A DNA stretch of 64,000 bases, taken from contig CBFIAR010000004.1 in NCBI GenBank assembly GCA_965660625.1, positions 119,335-183,334 of the forward strand, given 5' to 3'. The notes beneath the pieces were generated by a model. That model was not told the DNA's origin and made no database searches. It worked only from the letters and a program-made list of their open reading frames with translations. A program made the translations under genes and the position numbers. This document shows positions 18,363-28,236 of the stretch, piece by piece; within the stretch, counting starts at the first letter, position 1; each line of letters opens with the position of its first letter. Source of the stretch: Glaciecola sp965660625 (lineage in GTDB: Bacteria; Pseudomonadota; Gammaproteobacteria; Enterobacterales; Alteromonadaceae).

Positions 18363-19496
18363 TTGTACCTCATAATCACAGAAACGACAACAACCCTGAG
18401 CGCTGCTAAATTCGACAACTATCTTAAACAGCAAAATACACTATGGTTACATACATGTACTGAAAATAATGCTGTTACAAATCCAGTAACGTCGGCGGAT
18501 AGTATTAGACAACATCCACTGCGAGGAAACTGGTATAGCCAAGAGAATATCGAAGCTAGCAACGAAGTAGCAGATAAAACGCACAGTACCTGTGCGATTA
18601 GTAATAAAGCGCTGAAGAGATTTATTGTTGCTGCAACAGTGCTAAATTTTGAACTGCTTGAGGAAATTATAAATGCATTGCCTACACAGTCGAGCGTTAT
18701 CAAAATAACAGCCAACCGCTACCACGGTGTGTTTGACAAAATGGTCGTCAATATTGATTGCGACATGAATGAGGCTGACAGCCAGATTGAAACCCTCAAT
18801 GCGACGCTTAAAAATCTCAGTGAGATATTGTTTATTGATATTTTTGTGAAACCATCGTTATCTATTGAACGTCCGGGTCTGGCAGTGTTTGATATGGACA
18901 GCACATTAATTGAGATGGAGTGTATTGATGAAATAGCAAAATTAGCGGGCGTAGGTGACGCTGTTAGCAAAGTTACCGAGCGAGCTATGCTAGGTGAAAT
19001 AGCCTTTTCAGAAAGCTTGCATCATCGTGTCGCTTGTTTGAATGGGGTAAATTTAGATGCTTTGTTGAGTATTCGGAAGCGTTTACCATTTATGCCTGGT
19101 TTCACTCTGTTAATAAATGAGTTAAAACGCTCGGGTTGGAAAATAGCCATTGCATCAGGAGGTTTTACTTATTTTGCGGATTATATTAAGGCTTTGTTCG
19201 ATTTTGATTACGCCGCAAGTAACACATTAGAAATAAAAGATAACATGTTAACCGGCAAGGTATTAGGCAAGGTTGTTGACGCTCAAGTGAAAGCAGACAT
19301 TTTACAACAGTTAGCTAAAGATAACGGCATTCCTATTTCAAATACTCTGGCTGTTGGCGATGGTGCTAACGACTTAGTAATGATGTCGGTGGCCGGCACT
19401 GGAGTAGCATTTAAGGCAAAGCCCAAAGTACAAAAGCAAGCGTCTAATTCCATTCGATTTAGCGGCTTGGAGGCTGTTCTATACCTACTGGGTTGA
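18363..19496 (+). CDS. serB: Phosphoserine phosphatase
   Basis: HAD-family phosphatase for the last step of serine synthesis. It has 377 residues: an N-terminal regulatory ACT-like part (about 1-165), then the catalytic domain with DMDSTLIEMECIDE as HAD motif I, IASGGFTYFAD as motif II, and GDGANDLVM as motif IV. The start is a TTG, preceded by TAGGA at suitable spacing. The N-terminal extension is longer than in E. coli SerB (322 residues). Its 3' end overlaps convergent creA by 38 bases. Confidence 0.93.
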   Translation: MYLIITETTTTLSAAKFDNYLKQQNTLWLHTCTENNAVTNPVTSADSIRQHPLRGNWYSQENIEASNEVADKTHSTCAISNKALKRFIVAATVLNFELLEEIINALPTQSSVIKITANRYHGVFDKMVVNIDCDMNEADSQIETLNATLKNLSEILFIDIFVKPSLSIERPGLAVFDMDSTLIEMECIDEIAKLAGVGDAVSKVTERAMLGEIAFSESLHHRVACLNGVNLDALLSIRKRLPFMPGFTLLINELKRSGWKIAIASGGFTYFADYIKALFDFDYAASNTLEIKDNMLTGKVLGKVVDAQVKADILQQLAKDNGIPISNTLAVGDGANDLVMMSVAGTGVAFKAKPKVQKQASNSIRFSGLEAVLYLLG

Positions 19497-19950
19497 CGTA
19501 AGCTTGAGTTCTCCATAATGGCACGGTTGAAAGGCTGTGCTTAAAGCTACCCGATGTTTCTTTGGTTGAATAGGAGACATACATCAAAGTTTGCGACTCT
19601 GCATCAAAAACGCGTCGTATTTTCATTGTTTTGAAAAAAATACTTTTTGATTTTCTAAATACAATTTCTCCCGATTTTGACTTATCAATGCTTGCAATCA
19701 TTGCTGCTGTTATTTCCCCAGTTTGTCGACAAGCAATTGAACTGTCAGACGGGTCAGCTAAGCTCAAATCAGCTTCAATGCTAGCTACGTGACATGTAAC
19801 GCCGGGTACTAATGGGTCAACCAGTGTATTGAGTTTTATATCCTGTGTTGTAAACACGCCCAGTGAAATATCGCCCACCTCAGACCTGTCACAGCCCAAT
19901 AGTCCAATAATCACAATTAGTGCCATTGCATATATTTTATATGTCGTCAT
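19459..19950 (-). CDS. creA: CreA family lipoprotein
   Basis: Protein of 163 residues matching the CreA family (GDISLGVFTTQDIKL, DPLVPGVTCHVAS, DPSDSSIACRQTG). Unlike the soluble periplasmic form, this one ends its signal in a lipobox (GLLGC, Cys20). Asp at +2 is the classical inner-membrane retention signal. The biological role of CreA is unknown. It overlaps the 3' end of serB on the opposite strand. Confidence 0.82.
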   Translation of the reverse strand: MTTYKIYAMALIVIIGLLGCDRSEVGDISLGVFTTQDIKLNTLVDPLVPGVTCHVASIEADLSLADPSDSSIACRQTGEITAAMIASIDKSKSGEIVFRKSKSIFFKTMKIRRVFDAESQTLMYVSYSTKETSGSFKHSLSTVPLWRTQAYVNPVGIEQPPSR

Positions 19951-20119
19951 TAATTCCCCTCAAGGTATTTATCGAAAAGTACTAATCGTGCATGCTAGCG
20001 CATTAAATTATAGGTTGTATTCAGGATTTGTGTTAATAATAAGGGCAAGTGTTGGCAGAAGTAAGGGATTGAAGGACAACTTTCTTATAGTCTTAACGTT
20101 AACTTATAGGAATGAAATA

Positions 20120-22375
20120 ATGGATCGTGCAGAGCATTTGCTAGCCAGACTAAAAAAAGCAGAAATGCGTATCCTAGAATTGGAAACAAATTCTACTGAT
20201 AATCTACTATTTCAAAATATTTTTAATTCTTCTCCTGTTGCTTTTGGTTTGAGTGACAAAACCGGTACCATCCTTAAGTTAAACACGATGTTTATTAAAA
20301 CATTTGGTTATGACATAGACGACATCCCGACAGTATCACATTGGTGGCCCAAGGCTTACCCTAACCTCGAATATAGAGATTGGGTAGTCAAAATGTGGGA
20401 TGAGCGCATTGCTGAATCGCAACAAACTAATACAGAATTTGAGCCTTTTGAAGTTAATATCAGGTGTAAGGATGGCACTCAGCGTGTTGTCTTGATTAGC
20501 GCCGCGCCCTTAAAAGATTCATACACTGAGATCTTTTTAGTTATTTTTTATGACATTACGGAAGTGAAACAAGCTGAGACTAAAATTGGTGAACTGTCAT
20601 ATTCGCTAGCAAACATGAGTGCTTCTATTGACCACCAACACACCGAGTTGCTTATTGAAAAAGAAAAAGCAGAAGCTAGCGCAGAGCGTTTGAAGCTTGC
20701 TATGCGAGGTGCTAATGATGGTTTATGGGACTGGGATGTAGCAGGTGATAACATGTATTTTTCACCGCGTTGGAAAAGTATGCTGGGCTATGCCGAAGAT
20801 GAGATCGTAGATGATTTTGAGACCTGGCAGGGCTTGGTACACCCTGACGAAATAGATACTGCTATCGCTCAAATTCAAGACTTTATGGAAAAAAAAGTTG
20901 AGCGATACGAAAATGAATTTAGAATGCGGCATAAGAATGGGAGCTATATCAATATATTGTCACGCGCCTTTGTTGTGGAAAGTGATGAGGGTAATATAAC
21001 GCGTGTAGTTGGCACTCATATCGATATTACTGAGCGCAAAAAAGCGGAACAACAGCTCAATTATCAAGCGTCTCATGATTCATTGACAGGACTGGTGAAT
21101 AGAAGAGAATTTGAGCGTCGTGTACAGCTCTTACTTTCATCCTCCAAGCAACATGATCAATCTCATGCTCTATGTTATCTGGACCTTGACCAGTTTAAGG
21201 TAGTTAATGATACCTGTGGTCATGCTGCTGGTGATGAACTGTTGCGACAGATTGCTGCTTTGTTGAAAGAGGTAGTTAGGGGTAGCGATACGCTTGCTCG
21301 TTTAGGGGGAGATGAATTTGGTATTTTGATTGAACATTGTTCACCCGATAACGCTTATCGAGTTACGACCGCAATACAAGCTGTTATTGAAGAATATCAG
21401 TTTGTTTGGGATAAAAGCAGTTTCCGTGTTGGTGTGAGCATCGGACTGGTGCATATAACAGATAAAACCAATAACTTAACAGAATTATTAAAAGTTGCTG
21501 ACCTTGCCTGTTACATGGCTAAAGAGAAGGGCCGTAACCGCATACATGTGCATTTTGATGACGATGCAGAGTTAGCCGAGCGACATGGAGAAATGCATTG
21601 GGTTAAACGCTTGCAGCATGCACTAAATGAAGAACGCTTTTGTCTCTATGCTCAGATGATTGAACCACTCAAAGAGAGCGCAGGAGAGCATTTTGAGTTA
21701 TTAATCCGCATGATAGGTGAAGATGGAGAGATTATACTTCCGGGGGCCTTTTTACCCTCGGCAGAGCGTTATAATTTGATCTGTCAACTGGACAAATGGG
21801 TTATATCAAATGCAATGAGTTTGTTAAAAAGTCATCCAGAGTTTTTAAATAGGATAGACTTCATTTCAATCAATCTCTCTGGCCAATCAATCACTGATGA
21901 GCGTTTTCTAGAATTTGTACTCAACGAAATTCATGATTTGAAAGGCAACGCTACGAAAATTTGCTTCGAGATTACCGAGACTGCGGCGATTACTAATCTT
22001 TTCTTAGCGGGTAAATTCATATCCGAATTACGAAAATTGGGATGCCGTTTCGCGTTAGATGATTTTGGCAGTGGGCTCTCTTCATTTGGCTATTTGAAAA
22101 ATTTAGCAGTTGATTATCTCAAAATTGATGGTGTATTTGTCAAAGATATTGTCTTCGATCCGATAGACCGTGCAATGGTAAAATCTATAAATGAAATAGG
22201 GCAAGTGATGGGCATGGAGACCATCGCTGAATTTGTTGAGACTGAAGAGATTAAAATTATGTTAAAAGAGATTGGTGTTGATTACGCCCAAGGTTACGGT
22301 ATCCATAAACCGCAACCCTTTACGACTGTGCTTACGATAGAAAATAATACCGGTAATTTCAACAGCTCAAATTAG
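20120..22375 (+). CDS. PAS-PAS-GGDEF-EAL cyclic-di-GMP protein
   Basis: Cytoplasmic c-di-GMP turnover protein of 751 residues. An N-terminal coiled coil is followed by a PAS domain (about 25-140), a second coiled coil, a PAS-PAC domain (about 190-310), GGDEF and EAL domains. The cyclase site GGDEF (396-400) is intact. The phosphodiesterase signature reads ELL (526-528) instead of EAL, but other active-site segments are kept: NLSGQS, FEITETAAI, LDDFGSGLSSF, YLKIDG and AQGYGI. Both activities are therefore possible. I start at the ATG at 20120, rejecting an upstream extension with no domain. No transmembrane helix is seen, so PAS domains probably sense an internal signal. Confidence 0.92.
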   Translation: MDRAEHLLARLKKAEMRILELETNSTDNLLFQNIFNSSPVAFGLSDKTGTILKLNTMFIKTFGYDIDDIPTVSHWWPKAYPNLEYRDWVVKMWDERIAESQQTNTEFEPFEVNIRCKDGTQRVVLISAAPLKDSYTEIFLVIFYDITEVKQAETKIGELSYSLANMSASIDHQHTELLIEKEKAEASAERLKLAMRGANDGLWDWDVAGDNMYFSPRWKSMLGYAEDEIVDDFETWQGLVHPDEIDTAIAQIQDFMEKKVERYENEFRMRHKNGSYINILSRAFVVESDEGNITRVVGTHIDITERKKAEQQLNYQASHDSLTGLVNRREFERRVQLLLSSSKQHDQSHALCYLDLDQFKVVNDTCGHAAGDELLRQIAALLKEVVRGSDTLARLGGDEFGILIEHCSPDNAYRVTTAIQAVIEEYQFVWDKSSFRVGVSIGLVHITDKTNNLTELLKVADLACYMAKEKGRNRIHVHFDDDAELAERHGEMHWVKRLQHALNEERFCLYAQMIEPLKESAGEHFELLIRMIGEDGEIILPGAFLPSAERYNLICQLDKWVISNAMSLLKSHPEFLNRIDFISINLSGQSITDERFLEFVLNEIHDLKGNATKICFEITETAAITNLFLAGKFISELRKLGCRFALDDFGSGLSSFGYLKNLAVDYLKIDGVFVKDIVFDPIDRAMVKSINEIGQVMGMETIAEFVETEEIKIMLKEIGVDYAQGYGIHKPQPFTTVLTIENNTGNFNSSN

Positions 22376-22405
22376 TGATAAATCATCCAAATGAAATCGT
22401 TTGGC

Positions 22406-23602
22406 CTATGCCATTCTGTCTTTTAACAATTGAACTTCAGCAAATCTGCTGGGGATATCATCTCTGTCCGTCGCACAACGCAAATCCTTTAATTTTTCTA
22501 ATGAGCGCAACAATACAGGAAGAGGCGGCCCGCTAGCAGTGATTTTTTGATAAGCTTGTTGGGGTTCATTTTTTGCCATTTGCGCAATGAATCGCTCAAC
22601 TAACTGATTATGATGTTGGCTTGCTGCATAGCCATGCAACTCAAGCACGTCCAAAAGTAAGGCCCCGTTCTTTTTAAACCATGGGCTACTAGTTTGTTCA
22701 GGCGTTACGCTTAACATTGAATCTAGCAAACTTTGACGTCTCATACAATCACGCAGTATGGCTTGTTCCTGTGGTAGCATAAATAGGAATTTGTCGACTA
22801 AAATCTGTGAATAGTAGGGGTCATCGCCCTGGCAAACACCCAGCGATAAATCAATGACATTGATGCCGGCAAAATCGCCAGCATTTGCGCCACGATATTC
22901 ATTTTGACCCACTCTATAAGGCTTATAATATGGACGCACACAATGAAAGAAGCGTTCTATGTTGAGCTCATTAAATAATATATCATTGTATTTGATGACA
23001 TCCTGTAAACCTTGTTTAGCGATGTTTAGCATATCGCCAGCGAGAGGGTGTGACATGCCCATAGGTAATATTTTGAGCAGGGCATCGGCGGTGCGCATAT
23101 ACGCTAAAATGCCACGTGTATTATAATTTAAGAATAAAACCTCATCTTCCAACGATGTAAAGCTTTTGTACAAGCCATTTATCGCGAAATTGTGCGTGGT
23201 TAAATGACTAGTCGAAAAACGTGGCGTTACGCCAAGTGATGCGCCAATTTGCATGGCTAATGCAGAGGCTTCAATTAAAGGGGATTTAGTTTCCCTACTT
23301 GGCTCAGTAATGTCGTGGCGGCGACAAGCGGCCATATACAAACCCACGTTGCCGAGTAAATCAAAACCAGCATCAAAACCTGAATCAGTATTGCCTTCCT
23401 TTAATAACGCAGCAATATAGGCCCGGCCAGCGTCAGTTAACTCTTTGCTTAATGGTTTGGTAACAAGGGGTTGGAAATTGACATCACTGCGATCGCTCTG
23501 TGCGAAGTAGATTTCTTCTAATTGGGAATTGAGCCGTTTAAAGTCGCTTCTGATCCATTGATCAAAGGTTTTCACAGCAGCGGTTTGGTTGCCATTACGC
23601 AT
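22406..23602 (-). CDS. PrnB-family (indoleamine dioxygenase superfamily) haem protein
   Basis: Protein of 398 residues resembling monodechloroaminopyrrolnitrin synthase PrnB (DUF1864). The best match is VRPYYKPYRVGQNEYRG followed by a conserved G.(C/S)Q.DD segment, corresponding to the RPFYEPIRVGGQSYLG region of PrnB. By alignment from memory, the haem proximal histidine of PrnB corresponds to His330/His331 in ASQHHNQLVERF. PrnB itself rearranges halogenated tryptophan; no prnA, prnC or prnD neighbours are present, so this is not pyrrolnitrin synthesis. The substrate is unknown. An AGGAG site supports the start at 23602 over the upstream ATG at 23635. It is convergent with the GGDEF-EAL gene. 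Confidence 0.75.
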   Translation of the reverse strand: MRNGNQTAAVKTFDQWIRSDFKRLNSQLEEIYFAQSDRSDVNFQPLVTKPLSKELTDAGRAYIAALLKEGNTDSGFDAGFDLLGNVGLYMAACRRHDITEPSRETKSPLIEASALAMQIGASLGVTPRFSTSHLTTHNFAINGLYKSFTSLEDEVLFLNYNTRGILAYMRTADALLKILPMGMSHPLAGDMLNIAKQGLQDVIKYNDILFNELNIERFFHCVRPYYKPYRVGQNEYRGANAGDFAGINVIDLSLGVCQGDDPYYSQILVDKFLFMLPQEQAILRDCMRRQSLLDSMLSVTPEQTSSPWFKKNGALLLDVLELHGYAASQHHNQLVERFIAQMAKNEPQQAYQKITASGPPLPVLLRSLEKLKDLRCATDRDDIPSRFAEVQLLKDRMA

Positions 23603-24143
23603 AAGGTCTCCTGAGTTGCGCCGCGGTTGCCACAAGTTAAATGAATGACCGCGCTCAGCGCCTATATTTTTTAAATCTATTGCTCTACGCTTATAAAACC
23701 ACAGCTGAATAAAAAAAAGAAGTTTTATCTTTTAAATTTTGCAGTTGCATAACCCTCGCCTTAAAACCCGAACTTAGCCCTCAAAAACAGGAAGAAAAAC
23801 AACTTATGGGATTATTATGAAAATAAAAACGTAAAGAATACATATGGTTACAAATAATATAAAATTTGTGCTTTTACTGAGCTTTATTTTTTTTCGTTAA
23901 ATTTAAAAAATAACCGATTATAAACAATCAGTTATCAATTATTTTATGTCGACATTTGTTGTTTGATAACTTAAGAAGTTAAAAGCCTCGCTTCCATGCT
24001 TAAGTGCATTCTAAATCATAAATTAGACGCTAAATCCTTGTTCAATATAAAAAATTGACTAAAAAGCACTCAACGGTACTGGGGTGATATTTAACGAAGT
24101 CGATTATACTTAGCGGGTAATAAAGTTTAATAAAGCAACGGCT
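23603..24143. other. AT-rich 541-base gap without a gene
   Basis: Lies between two minus-strand genes. No ORF with a convincing ribosome site, no tRNA and no strong terminator was found. The only structure is an imperfect hairpin (AACCGATT / AATCAGTT, around 23914-23935). It should contain the promoter of the PrnB-like gene on the minus strand, but no clear -35/-10 pair can be chosen. Confidence 0.5.
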
Positions 24144-26588
24144 CTATGATTGGATTTGATAGCGATAAATGACTTCTTCGCTAATATCGGTTAAATATAT
24201 TTGGCCAGCAATATTCCACATTAGTTCTTCTAACTGTTTCGCTTTGTGAATAGCATAGCGAGTGACATATGCTAACTCTTGCTCCAAAAAAGAAACATCA
24301 GGGCGATTGGCACGACTGATATGCACACTAAAGGCATAAAACTCACCTTCAGCGATGGCAGCTTTTATAAATTTTAATTTTGAACGATGAGTGCTGAGCT
24401 CATTTTCCCATTTCGCGACAATTGCCGTTTCGTATTCTGCGTCACTAGGGTTAAATGCGACATAGATTTCGGCTTGTATTGGACGGTGTTCGAGGCGCAG
24501 TGTGCGTAAAGCATCTCTCACAAAGGCATTACTTTTATGCTTATCTTGAAATAGCCAAGCACAATTCATTTTTGTTGCAGGCATATCATGTTTCAGCAAT
24601 CGTAGCCAAGACGCTCTTATGGGCTGCATAGTTGTCATAGTCGGCACGTATCCACTCCTTTGCTTTTGCATATAAATGCACACTTGCGGCGAGTTTTTAG
24701 CTTGCATACAGCGCAATGCATGACCCATACCTAGCACAGATTCCTCATTTGTAGTTGTTTTGAGTTTATCTTTGTTGCCGTCAATTAAGAGTGTGAAAAA
24801 CTTCTCAGCAATACTCAATTCATTTTTAGATATCGCTTCTAAATGCAGTACTAACTTGTCATAGTTGATGTGCTTAACCCGATAGTGCAGATTTTCTAAG
24901 ACGAACTCCGTGGTCTTTTTTTGCAACTCGGGGAAAGCAATACTCACTTTTGAGTTAATTTGTTGTTCAAAAGGTGAGTCTAGCTCTATCTTGAGACCAC
25001 TCACAGAGCAATCATCGCTGACGCCTGTAATCTGCGTGGCATGGTTAGATAATTTAACTAACGTACGCAATTTATAACGTGTTTCTTTACGCAAGTCTTG
25101 TTGCTTGTAACGGAAGGAAAGCACCGATACCGGCAGTTTATTTCGTGGGTGCCCAAAAGCAGATAGTCGTTTAATTTTATCTCGTTCTAGGATGTTTTTT
25201 TGATAGCAGTGCTGGGCAACTAAATGGGTAACATCCGTTACGCTTACCATATGTTTGATATGCTGCAGTTTTGATTCAAGTCTTGGTGTAAGACGGCGAT
25301 TAAGTTTATCAATGTGACGATTGATGCCGTTGGGCATTGCGGTGGGGACATAAGCAGATTTCGGGTCAATGTCAGTGCATAAAATCTTGTATAGCCGCCA
25401 GCTTGCTTTGCGCGCAGCATAACTTAGAAATATTGCTTTTAGCTCCTGCTCCATATCAAGTTCCGCGGTGCTTGCAGAATAGAAATACGTCTTGCCGTCC
25501 TTGATGTGAGTAAATGCATATACCCAAAGACAAGCCTCTGAGCTTGAGCTTGCTATCATGCTGGCGAGCCTAGTGGGATTTATTAAGAAACCGATGTTCT
25601 GCTCATCGTTTTCGTCTAGCCAATAATCCATTATCTCTTTATTGGTGCTATTTACGCAGGCAAACTTTGCTGTTGGTGTCAGTGGGTCTTGAGAATCTAT
25701 GAATATTGACAGTGCTGGAGTGGTGCTTGCAAATGCCTGCTCATGGATCTTATTGTCCAAGGCTGCAAGGGTACTATCGAGATTTACCTTGTATTTACGT
25801 TTGTGAAGTTTTATCAGCTGTTTCACATAATTATTGAAAACCTGAGGTCCTGTTCTTACATCGCGAGTGACGTGAATACGTGCAAGTACTCCCTCCCCAG
25901 AAATGCCCAATATACGGTATTCAATAGCTTGTTTGCTTACTCCTGAATCAGTTTGAAAGCCACGAAAAACAATACTGACAGGCGCAAACGCTTTAATCAT
26001 GGTTAGTTCATTGGGGTTTTTAAGTTTCAGTTTTAGACCGCTCGGACTAATGTCAACAGTGGTAGCCAACAGGCTCTGATTATTGTCCAGAAACAGTTCT
26101 ATCGCCACAACATAGTTCATGCGTTCTTCGCGACGATGCGGATAATCCAATAACTGATGATTAGAAACGATGTATTTTTCGGAATTTGACTTACGTTCGC
26201 GGTCTTGCTGCTCATCCGCAGACGCCATTGTGTCTATATTGGCATTCAATTCATGTTCAGCTAAATTCAATATTGCTTCATACACGCCAAAAGTATAAAT
26301 ACCGTAGCGCTGGATTAATTCCTCAAACAACGTAATTGCGGGTTGATGTAAATAATGCTTTATGCCTTGAAACGAAAATAATTCACACGTTGAACTCACT
26401 CGCGTTCGCAGATCAATTGAGCGGATACAGGGCTTGGAGAGTCGCTTCATTTCCATTTTCAATAAAAAACGCTTGTCAGCACTAAGTTCCTCTGTTGCCT
26501 CAAGTAGCAGGCGTGAAAATTCCGGCCTATCTACTAGCGGAGCTAATGTGTGGATGAGGTAAGTGTGTTCTGACAGATCGTGCGTCAT
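24144..26588 (-). CDS. Large double-PilZ domain protein
   Basis: Protein of 814 residues with two PilZ domains, the common c-di-GMP receptor. The first has RREER (about 152-156) and DISPSG (about 178-183). The second has RKETR (about 498-502) and DCSVSG (about 524-529). Both keep the RxxxR and (D/N)xSxxG binding residues. The N-terminal 150, middle 250 and C-terminal 200 residues match no domain I recognise. No signal or membrane segment is seen. It is divergent from radA; a PilZ gene next to radA recurs in Vibrio and Shewanella relatives. It probably responds to c-di-GMP made or degraded by proteins such as the nearby GGDEF-EAL enzyme. Confidence 0.85.
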   Translation of the reverse strand: MTHDLSEHTYLIHTLAPLVDRPEFSRLLLEATEELSADKRFLLKMEMKRLSKPCIRSIDLRTRVSSTCELFSFQGIKHYLHQPAITLFEELIQRYGIYTFGVYEAILNLAEHELNANIDTMASADEQQDRERKSNSEKYIVSNHQLLDYPHRREERMNYVVAIELFLDNNQSLLATTVDISPSGLKLKLKNPNELTMIKAFAPVSIVFRGFQTDSGVSKQAIEYRILGISGEGVLARIHVTRDVRTGPQVFNNYVKQLIKLHKRKYKVNLDSTLAALDNKIHEQAFASTTPALSIFIDSQDPLTPTAKFACVNSTNKEIMDYWLDENDEQNIGFLINPTRLASMIASSSSEACLWVYAFTHIKDGKTYFYSASTAELDMEQELKAIFLSYAARKASWRLYKILCTDIDPKSAYVPTAMPNGINRHIDKLNRRLTPRLESKLQHIKHMVSVTDVTHLVAQHCYQKNILERDKIKRLSAFGHPRNKLPVSVLSFRYKQQDLRKETRYKLRTLVKLSNHATQITGVSDDCSVSGLKIELDSPFEQQINSKVSIAFPELQKKTTEFVLENLHYRVKHINYDKLVLHLEAISKNELSIAEKFFTLLIDGNKDKLKTTTNEESVLGMGHALRCMQAKNSPQVCIYMQKQRSGYVPTMTTMQPIRASWLRLLKHDMPATKMNCAWLFQDKHKSNAFVRDALRTLRLEHRPIQAEIYVAFNPSDAEYETAIVAKWENELSTHRSKLKFIKAAIAEGEFYAFSVHISRANRPDVSFLEQELAYVTRYAIHKAKQLEELMWNIAGQIYLTDISEEVIYRYQIQS

Positions 26589-26832
26589 GCATTCCTATTC
26601 TTTAGACAGTCGTTTTTAGTATCTAGCGGGCTATTATCGTGAAAACCCGTTTAAAATATTCAATTATTTATTTTATCGGCAAAAAAGTTTGTTTCTAAAC
26701 GGATTTTTGGAACAAATTTAGTTACTCTGCAAGCCACGACACGAAACGTTAAACAGACATTATATGCGACTACTGTGTATCACACCATACAAGTCGATTA
26801 TTTGACCACCATACTGAGAACACACAATATTT

Positions 26833-28200
26833 ATGGCAAAAAGAAAAACAGCTTTTGTTTGTAACGACTGCGGTTCAGAGCATCCGCGCTGGCAAGGACA
26901 ATGTAATGACTGTCGAGAATGGAACACGCTGAGCGAAATCATTATTGAAAACTCACCAACGAAAAGTATTCCGGCCAGTCGAAGTGGTTTTTCTGGCATT
27001 ACTGCAGCGAAAGTGGAAGTCTTGAATGAAATTGATTTGGCCGCGTTACCGCGTTTTTCATCTGGATTTAAAGAGCTAGATCGCGTGCTGGGTGGTGGCA
27101 TCGTGCCGGGTTCAGCAATATTAATAGGTGGTTCGCCAGGAGCTGGTAAAAGCACCCTTTTACTGCAAGTGATGTGCTTATTAGCTCGAACCAATTCCAC
27201 CCTCTATGTGACGGGCGAAGAGTCACTGCAGCAGGTGGCAATGCGTGCTCAACGGCTACAATTACCCGATGATAAACTTAAATTATTAGCCGAGACGAAT
27301 GTTGATACCATTTGCCAATTAGCGCTCCAGCACAAACCTAGCATTATGGTAATTGATTCGATTCAAGTGATGCATATGAGTGACATTCAATCTGCGCCGG
27401 GTGGTGTATCACAAGTGAGAGAAAGTGCCGCAGCGTTAACACGTTTTGCAAAACAACATCATATTGCCATGTTTTTAGTGGGCCATGTAACTAAAGACGG
27501 CAGCCTTGCTGGTCCAAAAGTGTTAGAACATTGTATCGATTGCTCCATGATGCTCGAAGGGGAAAGTGACAGTCGTTTTCGAACCTTGCGTGGGACTAAA
27601 AATAGATTCGGCGCAATCAATGAATTAGGTGTATTTGGCATGACCGAAAAGGGCATGAAAGAAGTGTCTAATCCGTCCGCTATTTTCTTAAATAGAGAAG
27701 ATGAAGCATCCCCCGGCAGTATTGTGATGACTATCTGGGAAGGAACGCGGCCTCTGCTTGTTGAAATTCAAGCGCTTGTAGATTACTCGCAGCTATCCAA
27801 TCCAAGACGCGTTGCGGTTGGCCTTGATCAAAATAGGCTAGCGATGCTGCTCGCAGTGATGCACCGCCATGGTAATGTGCAAATGAACGACCAAGATGTA
27901 TTTGTAAATGTTGTTGGTGGTGTAAAGATAGCTGAAACTGGCGCTGACCTTGCGGTGCTATTGGCAATGGTATCAAGCTTTAGGAACTATACGTTACCCA
28001 AAGAATTGATTGCGTTTGGTGAAGTAGGCTTGTCAGGTGAAATAAGGCCGGTGCCAAATGGCACTGACCGCATTACTGAGGCGGCAAAGCATGGTTTTAA
28101 ACGCGCTATTGTGCCGAAAGCAAACATGCCTAAACAAAAAATACCGGGTATTGAAATAGTACCTGTTGGTCGGCTTTCCGAGGCACTTGAAGCGCTTTGA
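26833..28200 (+). CDS. radA: DNA repair protein RadA
   Basis: RecA-like helicase that drives branch migration during recombinational repair. It has 455 residues. The N-terminal zinc finger uses CNDC and CNDC pairs (residues 10-27). Walker A is GGSPGAGKST near residue 97, and the RadA-specific KNRFG motif follows the Walker B region. The C-terminal third is a Lon-protease-like domain. Synteny with serB 7 kb upstream matches E. coli, where the genes adjoin. Confidence 0.95.
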   Translation: MAKRKTAFVCNDCGSEHPRWQGQCNDCREWNTLSEIIIENSPTKSIPASRSGFSGITAAKVEVLNEIDLAALPRFSSGFKELDRVLGGGIVPGSAILIGGSPGAGKSTLLLQVMCLLARTNSTLYVTGEESLQQVAMRAQRLQLPDDKLKLLAETNVDTICQLALQHKPSIMVIDSIQVMHMSDIQSAPGGVSQVRESAAALTRFAKQHHIAMFLVGHVTKDGSLAGPKVLEHCIDCSMMLEGESDSRFRTLRGTKNRFGAINELGVFGMTEKGMKEVSNPSAIFLNREDEASPGSIVMTIWEGTRPLLVEIQALVDYSQLSNPRRVAVGLDQNRLAMLLAVMHRHGNVQMNDQDVFVNVVGGVKIAETGADLAVLLAMVSSFRNYTLPKELIAFGEVGLSGEIRPVPNGTDRITEAAKHGFKRAIVPKANMPKQKIPGIEIVPVGRLSEALEAL

Positions 28201-28236
28201 TATCACTTTTTAGCTCGTAAGCTTTGGACATTTCAC

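Noticed and set aside
23603..24143. Short ATG-initiated frames in the AT-rich gap (for example 18 codons from about 23843).
   Set aside because: Too short, no ribosome site and no recognisable peptide type.
26700..26760. GGAACA near TCTGCA before radA as a sigma-E promoter.
   Set aside because: The spacer is about 11 bases, too short for sigma-E.
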